From: Thysanoteuthis rhombus
Taxonomy: Eukaryota; Mollusca; Cephalopoda; Oegopsida; Thysanoteuthidae
Direction: 5' to 3'
Assembly (NCBI GenBank): GCA_963457665.1
Contig: OY735224.1
Coordinates: forward strand, 50,198,811-50,262,810
DNA length: 64,000 nucleotides
The position numbers and the translations under genes are program-made. The notes beneath the pieces were generated by a model. The model was not told the DNA's origin. It saw nothing but the letters and a program-made list of their open reading frames with translations, and made no database searches. Positions 56,776-64,000 of this stretch are shown piece after piece (the stretch's first letter is position 1; each line of letters starts with the position of its first letter).

Positions 56776-57624
56776 TATTTTTGATTTTTCATTTCACTCA
56801 TTATTCGTTCCTCTTTCGGATGTTCTTACGGGAATGAACTGGGAAATCAATTGGAAACAACTTGTTTTTTCTATTATCAATAATCTCATTCCACACCAAA
56901 CTCGTCTCTATAACATGGCTGCTTTTCAAGAGAATCTCTTGTTTTTCTCGTTATGTTAAACGCTTAGGATTTGAAAGGTTCAAATAGCTTTCAAGGGAGA
57001 TAAGCGATCAAGAGTATTGCAGAGTTACCGTTCTTGACAACAACTTTTTCTTTTCACTTTCACTATCTTTCATCCACGTCTCGATATTTGTTGGGCTGTT
57101 TGGATATTTTGATAATTCAAAAACCTTTCTAGCTATTATCAATATGTCAGTGAATATTTAGATATTCATCTAAAGATATCTTTGCTGTTGGGTTTTTTTA
57201 AAAACTTTTATATTATTACTGCATTCAAGAAAGTTGTTAAAGACCTTTAAAAGAGTGGGTCTGAAGTGACAAAGCTCTATTCATACCCTTTTAGGCTTGC
57301 TTAGGGACAATAAAATCGCATTAGTTTAATGAAAGAAATTCTTCTCTTCTCTAAGATAATTTCTCTTGCAGTCTTAGCATAGAGTTACTTTATTTGATAA
57401 ATGGGCGTTAAAATAGTATATACCTGAAAAGCTATGAAATACCCAGATAAAATTTTCAGCTCTAGATAAGGAATTAGAGTTAGCAACACCGGTCACTGAA
57501 TTCTGTCTGCACGGCCAGTTTGTGTGCAAATTTTAGTGTCAATTCCCCCACCCCCAGAGCGCATAAGGGCAACGGCTGCTCGGTAGGACTGCGAATGGGG
57601 ACACATTTGGCCATTTCCAGTGTC

Positions 57625-58295
57625 ATTTTAACAATTTAACGTGGATGATTTAACAAATGATGATGATGATGATGGTGGTGAAGAAGAAGAAAGAAAAGAA
57701 GAAGAAGGAAAAGAAGAAGAAGAAGAAGGAGAGGAAGAAAAAAATGGAGAAGAAGAAGAAGGAAACAATTTTACTAATTTGGTAATTTCCAATATTTTTG
57801 CACCATATCTTTCAGAACTTAGATTTTTCATTCATTTTTATAATTGTTTTAAGGTCACCACGGCCTTGAGAAAGCCCGAAATGGGATTCCCTGTCGTAGA
57901 AGCGTAAACTCAGCCTGACGGTGTATGTTGGGTGGGGTCATGGTTCATCATTGACTGATGAAACACTGACTTATCTTTGAACTCTTGTAGGAAACAAAAC
58001 AACTTTGAATCGGGGTCAAACTCCAGGGAAAAGGCTAAACGCAGATCTCATCCATTATTCCCTCTTATTCTTACATTTCGAGGTAGGGGGGAAGATTCAA
58101 AGTTGAATTTTGTTTTCGAAGTATACGCTTCTAAATCATTGTACAATGATTATAAAGGATTGTTAAAAAAAATAAAGAAAATTGCTTGTGAATTTTATTT
58201 GAGTATTGTAAGATAGTTTAGTAATTCAATATCTAATAAATACCAAAGAGTCATTGGGAAGTGATTTTTGATGAAATGATATTTTCATTTCTCTT
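57625..58295 (-). repeat. Dispersed repeat X, copy X2 in second duplicate
   Basis: Collinear with 9056-9735. The GAA/GAG microsatellite (57660-57765) differs in length and composition. Confidence 0.82.
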
Positions 58296-58615
58296 ATTGT
58301 CCGTGGTTGGATGAAAACATTACTCCCTGGATTCGCTACTCCTGTCTATCATTGGTGTGGCAAAGTCAATAGTTTCTGAATTTCTCTAGTTCGTCACTTC
58401 ATCTTCTATTCTGCCAGCCTCCTTCGGTTGTGTATGTGATCTCTGGAGATCCATGGGGTAAATCGTGATGTCCATCGGGAGTGTGCCATTCTTGCAACAT
58501 GACAAGCCCATTGCCATTTAGATTTCCACTGAAAATTTCTGAAGAAACTTTAAAAACATTGGTTTCCAAGCTGAAGAGCTCTGTTTAGACCATTTTAGGC
58601 CTGGCTCAATTCTGC
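58296..58615 (-). mobile_element. LINE tail and SatC fragment in second duplicate
   Basis: Collinear with 9736-10050. Five substitutions were counted by eye over about 320 bases. Confidence 0.55.
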
Positions 58616-58617
58616 CA

Positions 58618-58816
58618 AGAGGTGTCAGAAAAGTTACAACGGGGATAATTAGCTTGTGGCGGCCAAGTGTTCGTAACGACGTCGATTTTTGATCCTTCGA
58701 TGTCGGCTCCTCTTATCATTGCAAAGCAGAATTCACCAAGCGTTGGATTGTTCACCCACTGACAGGAACATGGGTTAGCTTTACGTTTTTGTGAGACAGG
58801 TTAGTTTTATCCCTGT
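58618..58816 (+). pseudogene. 28S rRNA gene fragment, second copy
   Basis: Same fragment as 10055-10253 at a 48563-base offset, with the same truncation points. It was therefore carried by the large duplication rather than captured twice. Confidence 0.9.
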
Positions 58817-58849
58817 GATCAACACTAGGTTTAATTTCCCTGGCTTTCA

Positions 58850-59400
58850 ATTTTACTCCGAGAAACCATTGTGAATATCAGTCTTAAAGGCTTCCTGGAA
58901 ACAGAATAAAGTCTCACAGATGTTTTTTAGGCTCAATTTCACTGGCTTCCTCCCGAAAACAAAAAGAATATCGGAGAGACCATTGTGAATATCAGTCTTA
59001 AAGGCTTCCTGGAAACAGAATAAAGTCTCACAGATGTTTTTTAGGCTCAATTTCACTGGCTTCCTCCCGAAAACAAAAAGAATATCGGAGAGACCATTGT
59101 GAATATCAGTCTTAAAGGCTTCCTGGAAACGAAATAAAGTCTCACAGACTATTTTCAGGTTCAATTTCACTGGCTTCCTTCCGAAAACGAAAAGAGTCTT
59201 GAAGAGACCATCGTGAATATCAGTGTCACAGGTTCCCCAAAACGAAATAAAGTCTCACGGACTATTCGTTCAATTCCATTGGCTTCCCCCCAAAGACGAA
59301 AAAGTTAATGAGGAGACCATTGTCATTTTTAATCTGACAGGTTTCCTGTAAACGCAATAAACTCCCACGGAATAATGCCAGGTTCAATACGGCAGGCTTC
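58850..59400 (-). repeat. Short inverted SatA block, second copy
   Basis: Counterpart of 10280-10950 but about one monomer shorter. The monomers at 58860-58975 and 58976-59091 are nearly identical to each other. Confidence 0.9.
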
Positions 59401-59562
59401 TCGAAAACATGATCTTAATTTCAAAGGCAAAAAAAGAGACATATATAATAGACATCATTGACAATTCCATTTTTATCACAACATTGACATGCTCAGAAAA
59501 ACAAACATCCGTATTTTCAAGTCAAGATTCACAATTTTCAGAAAAAAAACTCAAGCACTCCC

Positions 59563-60087
59563 TCAGTTCAATGATGGAGTGAAAGATAAGCCAACACACC
59601 AATACATAGCTATCATACTTATAATGCCACTAATCAGGGCATATGGAGTAGCTGCAATGGCCAAATATATAGTGAATGCAAATGTAATGGCAAACACCAA
59701 CGCCAAGAAAAGTTGAAGATTGAACACCTTTCGTTTCATCCTACAATTTTTGTCTACGGTTGAAACGTTGCCAGGAAATATTGGTCCAGGAAGATGAACC
59801 TGATTAGCTTCCACTATGGTAGGTGTTGAGGCTTCCTCAATCCTGGGTGATAGTTGACCGATGTTCACCAGATGAGACAGAGCCTCTACCATCGGTACGA
59901 CAGTACCAACGGATGTTGAGGCTCCCTCTACGCCTGGCAACGGTCTCTCAATATCTAGCGTGCACGTTAGAGGATTCATAGCGATCGGTGGGTCCTTACC
60001 CACCTCTATGATGAAGGGGGTAATGGCCACTTCGACTGTTTTTGATGCTGCAGATGGTTCAGTTGGCTGGCTTGTTTTGTTGCCCAT
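59563..60087 (-). CDS. Family-B small two-helix membrane protein, copy B2 (unknown function)
   Basis: 174 residues starting MGNKTSQP at 60087. The frame is open a further 36 codons upstream, but those are mostly (GT)n microsatellite translation, so the internal ATG is chosen by homology with B1. Compared with B1 I count eight base differences. Seven change amino acids: V70L, L91I, A92V, D95N, A110T and I141Y (a two-base change). One is synonymous (GTG/GTA). The reading frame, N-myristoylation-like start, basic patch and both hydrophobic segments are intact. It contrasts with the A pair, where nearly all differences are silent. Unknown family. Confidence 0.6.
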   Translation of the reverse strand: MGNKTSQPTEPSAASKTVEVAITPFIIEVGKDPPIAMNPLTCTLDIERPLPGVEGASTSVGTVVPMVEALSHLVNIGQLSPRIEEASTPTIVEANQVHLPGPIFPGNVSTVDKNCRMKRKVFNLQLFLALVFAITFAFTIYLAIAATPYALISGIISMIAMYWCVGLSFTPSLN

Positions 60088-60103
60088 GTTGGACTGTTTT
60101 TCT

Positions 60104-60159
<56 letters not shown>

Positions 60160-60345
60160 AATATATGTGTGCGTGTGTGCTTTAGAAACAGTCAACGAAA
60201 ACTGTCAACAGTTGTAGTGAGCCAAATTCAGACGTTTGGTTGAGAGAGTGCCCGACATGGCTTGTTCAATGTTCTGCCAAAGACCCCTCTCAAAAGACGC
60301 GAAGAATGGACAGGGTTGGCAGTTGTGAATGTGACTCTCAATGTC
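60088..60345 (-). promoter_or_regulatory. 5' flank of gene B2 with (GT)n tract
   Basis: The (GT)n tract at about 60105-60157 is longer than at B1 and starts about 17 bases before the ATG. Beyond it the sequence is collinear with 11700-11866. Confidence 0.35.
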
Positions 60346-60510
60346 AGTATGCTGAAAAAGCCACCATATCGGTCGCAGGTTCGATTCCTGTAGCAGCACC
60401 ATTCTCTTCAATTGTTTATTCTATTTACCTTGTTTAAATTGAGACTTATATTAACCGTGTAACAAGTTTCTATATAATATAACGCGATTTATGACTCCCT
60501 CTGTCGGACC
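60346..60510 (+). mobile_element. tRNA-derived SINE, truncated by the indel
   Basis: Corresponds to 12812-12975. The B-box GGTTCGATTCC lies at 60378-60388, but the A-box half and the opposite SINE are missing because about 950 bp present in the first duplicate (11867-12812) is absent here. Confidence 0.7.
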
Positions 60511-62507
60511 AAGTATGTCTGTTTCTAGAATACATATATGTATACATATGTCCCCTTCCTCGAACGTAGTTATCTGCTGAATTTTAATCTGAAATGTATT
60601 ATTATATAAGATATTTTGTTTGTTTGTTGCTTTCCTGTCACGCTCAAACAGATGCAAAAAAGGACTGGAATACTGCGAATACACCTATACAAAATGGCTG
60701 CTGCTCTTTCCCAGCAGCAACCTATTTTGTGTCTGTATGTGCACCTTCGCCGGTATTAAGTGGGTGACTGCTGTTGGAATCAATTTACTACCATTGCTGT
60801 AGAATCAATTCAGCTATTTTCTTGGTTTGCACCCCCCCCCAAAAGAAAAACAGAAATATTAATCGTGTAATAAAACAAATTATATGTTCATGATTTATCC
60901 ACGCGTAATAATATCGTCGTTTATGATGGGTATTATACTTGTTCACCATGTGATGTTCGATCTATGTGAATAGTATTCACCACTGAATCAAGAGCATTAA
61001 CAAAGAAGGAGATCATGTTTAGAAATATACATGGTGAATATATATATCATGATCTCCGTGGTCCCCAGAGACAAAATCCGACTTTTCTACCCATCTGGAG
61101 ATTAATGTTAAGGTATCGTAGAAACAGTTAGAAAACTAAAATGGCAATGGGCTGGATATGTTGCAAAAGCAACATAATGATCTTTACGGAGACGTGACTT
61201 GAAACCACACGACGACCCATGTCAGTCTGATCGAACGTCACTTTATACATAAAAGCATTTTAAAAAAAAGAAGAAAAAAAATCTCTCACTAAGAAAAATC
61301 CATATCAAAATTCATTCACTGCTAAAGCAAACCAAAAAAACAAATAAAAAGCGATTGTCTGTCACGGAAATTCAAAATAAGTAAATAATGTGAGATAGAA
61401 CATTTTTGAGACGATAAAAAATGTAGAATGGCGAAAATGGAATGAACGTGGTAAACTGTAAAGGATTACAAAAACGGAATGGCAGAACAAGAAAACCTAA
61501 CAATACGATGAGTGTAGAGATCTCTTTTTATGAACGTCAGAGATTTAAGTGATTGAATTGAAGAAAACACGTACATATCTTTACATACAAAGATATTCTT
61601 TGAACAATTATTTATTTTTCTGAACCCGGATTTGACCCCCAAGATGATTTCAACGGGATGAATGAATGAGTTCTATGTTTGATCTTTGTATTAAGCATGT
61701 CACCGATTTTTTTCCCGATTTCGTTCCGTCCCATTATGCAAAACATTGAATTCCGTTCATGTTTTTTAAAACACTTTCTTTGTTCACCTCTACCTATGAA
61801 GTTGAGAGAGCTATATGTATTCAACTTTGTTTGTTTTCCCATAGAGGGCCGGATTGAGGTATTCAGGGGCCCTGGACATTGATAAGATCAGGGTCTCATT
61901 AATGTTCTGAAATGTATATTGAATCACCGTAGCCCCACGAACTACCTACCCGACTACCCAGCCATGTGGGCTACAGATTCTTCTCTCTGTGTGTGTGTGT
62001 GTGTGTGTGTATCTGGGTGCCCTTGGTCACATTTCCCGGGCGACAACCTTGGATACTTGTATGAAGGCACCGCTAGACACCATCTAAAAATTCCTATTTT
62101 TGCTTTTTCAAAAAAAAAGCTTTTTTTGAGACATTTTGGGACGAATAATGCCCGAATCTTGCGTAGGTATTTTCTAGATAATTTTAGATGAAAGATCCTT
62201 TTTATTTTTTTTTTTAAAGAAGATAATTCTCGATAAAATATCTTTATCAGTGCATAAGATGATATTAGATAATTTTTCAGATAATTAGTTCTAGTACACA
62301 CGTGGGCTATGTTGATTCATTTTTGCAAGGTACAGAAATATTTCTATTATCTTATAATATTCAAATTTCTTAAACGGTTCGAAATATACTTTTAGTAGGC
62401 ACCAAATTTTCGTAGGCCCAAGGTACTGTGCCGATTGTGCCTAATTGATAATACGACTTAGGGTCCACACAATATTTCTTGAAGTTCTCAATGAATTTCA
62501 AAGGCAT
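60511..62507. other. Duplicated gene-free DNA, second copy
   Basis: Collinear with 12980-14957. It includes the GGAGATCATG/CATGATCTCC inverted repeat (61008-61060) and (GT)n at about 61985-62010. No supportable gene. Similarity to the first duplicate stops after ATGAATTTCAAAGGCATT near 62507. Confidence 0.75.
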
Positions 62508-63040
62508 TTCGTGAAAAGGAGGTGCTGATCTAAACTTTCCGATGCTGGAACTGACATAACACTCGCTATTTCCTGAATTTTTTCTCAATATCGAACAAAT
62601 AAAAAAAACAACTTTTTTTTGAAGCGACAAATATTAACTGGGGAGGGTAGCAGCCTTTTGGGAGTTTAGGGAATGTATATTATCTCGTTCATATATCTTG
62701 GATTTTTCTTTTGTACAGGGGGTGCCGAAGCAACACTCTGGTGGGCTCTAGTAGCTATTGCACCCATAGTGCCAGGGGAAAATCTCTAAAAATTTGAGGA
62801 CGAGCCCAGGGAGTCAATCTCGACTGGAAGATATGTTCTTCATTTTGCAGGGGAAAAGCTAAAAAAAAAAAAAAGAAAAGAAAAGAAAAGCTAATTAAAG
62901 TGATAGATTTAGATTTCAGGGGGAGTAAGTAAAGATTTGCACATTTCAAATTGTTTCCTTTATTTTTCATTTTTGAACATTTTCATTGGGTTTTAAGTTA
63001 GTTTACAGCTTTGGCAGAAGTAAGCGCTCTCTGAGTGCTC
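62508..63040. other. Single-copy-looking DNA, nothing recognised
   Basis: No satellite, dispersed repeat or gene signature seen. A short A/G run lies at 62862-62890. Confidence 0.5.
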
Positions 63041-63600
63041 TCTATTTTTTCTTTCTTTCATTCAAATTATCGTTTTTTTCAATTCAATCATTTTCTTCTT
63101 CATGACGATCTCGCTTCTTTTTCCTTTCTTTCTCCCCTTTTTACCGACTCATTTTCTTTTTTCTCTCTTTCTTCCTATTTGGAATTGAATTATCGGTTCT
63201 CTCTCTCTCTCTCTCTCTCTCTCTCCTTCATTTTCTTCATGCCTCTGTGATGATCCGTATTTTTTTTCTTTTTTCCTTTCTTTCTTTTATTTTTTCTTTC
63301 TTCTGACTTCTCATTTGTCGTTTTCATTCATTTGTTTTCTTCTTCTTCTCTGATGATCTCTCTTTTTTACCTTTCTTTCTTTCTTACTTTCTTTCTTTCT
63401 CTTTGTCTGTCTTCATTTATATTTGTCTTTCTCTCTTTCTTTCTTTCTTCCATTTTTTCTTCCTTTTGAAACGTGGCTGTCTTTTCTCTTTGAGTGCTTC
63501 ATTTTTTTTTTCTATCTTTTTTTCTTTCTTTCTTCTGAATTATTTTTTCTTTCTTTCCTTCATTTCTCTTGTTTTTCGTCTCTTATATTTGTACAGGAAT
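63041..63600. repeat. Pyrimidine-rich tract with (TC)n and (CTTT)n
   Basis: More than 500 bases dominated by T and C on the plus strand, with (CT)n at about 63199-63225 and repeated TTTC/CTTT units. The Phe/Ser/Leu-rich ORFs here are low-complexity translations. 63600-64000 holds nothing I recognise. Confidence 0.85.
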
Positions 63601-64000
63601 GTTCTTTCAAAATCCCCGATATTCAATAAATATCCTTCCGGCACCCCCAACCCCACAATATACACGACTGCAACCGATTTTTTTCCTTTAATCTTCAAAA
63701 CTTTTTCTTTTCTTATTTTCTTTCTTTTGTCATTTGAATTTTCTTCATTCAGAAATACCTTTGACATGTTTCCCCTCCATTACTCGTTCAATACTGTCAC
63801 GTTTTCTTTCGTTTTGTATTTTTTAATTCATCCATTGAATGACCGTAGCCTTCAAATATGGCAAAAGTTCTCCCCTTTTCATTTATATATGCTTCTTTTT
63901 GTTTGTCTGTGTTTTTTGTATAACTTTCCTGGTCATACCGGTTGTCTACTGAGCACTGTACTATACTCTAAAAATGTTTTATTTTCATTTTTGGAAAAAG

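Noticed and set aside
60088..60195. N-terminal extension of B2 by 36 codons
   Set aside because: It consists mostly of His/Thr codons from (GT)n, and B1 has no equivalent extension; the conserved start is MGNK.
63035..63629. Phe/Ser/Leu-rich ORFs
   Set aside because: Low-complexity pyrimidine-rich tract, no conserved features.

Overview
The window is AT-rich, repeat-dominated nuclear DNA from an animal, probably an invertebrate. This rests on a degraded Penelope-like element, fragments of an animal-type non-LTR retrotransposon, tRNA-derived SINEs, a piece of eukaryotic 28S rRNA, long (TA)n/(GT)n/(GAT)n microsatellites and kilobases of satellite DNA. I cannot name the species. No known host gene is recognisable, and most open frames are satellite or microsatellite translations.

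Layout. 1-4807: array of a 114-bp satellite (SatA). 4973-14957: a mosaic holding two intronless minus-strand ORFs of one unfamiliar family (A1 at 4973-5503, B1 at 11113-11637), microsatellites, dispersed repeats X and Y, LINE tails, SINEs, a ~200-bp 28S rRNA fragment and a short inverted SatA block. 14950-16616: SatA. 16617-20710: LINE tail, two X copies and SatC (~109-bp monomer). 21135-25420: SatB (~102-bp monomer, related to SatC). 25421-27680: block Z, LINE pieces, and a third copy of the gene 5' end fused in frame to LINE sequence. 27681-29625: SatA with a duplicated 76-bp spacer. 29685-31250: X copies. 31250-36780: one SatC array split by a Penelope-like element with an 11-bp target-site duplication. 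37560-41060: SatD, a 213-bp dimer of SatC-like and SatB-like monomers. 41030-42540: second copies of Z and Y. 42560-53406: the largest SatA array, with higher-order repeats. 53407-62507: second copy of the gene-bearing mosaic (A2 at 53583-54113, B2 at 59563-60087). 62508-64000: single-copy-looking DNA ending in a pyrimidine-rich tract.

Two themes stand out. First, the beginning of the window (1-14957) and its later part (to 62507) are direct copies of one segment roughly 48 kb apart, with whole-monomer indels in the satellite part and a ~950-bp indel near the SINEs. Second, the duplicated segment carries a small family of ~175-residue proteins with a Pro/Ser/Thr-rich N-terminal part and two C-terminal hydrophobic helices. 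Between duplicates the A copies differ almost only at synonymous sites, while the B copies differ almost only at replacement sites. This family is the best candidate for something undescribed; its function is unknown.
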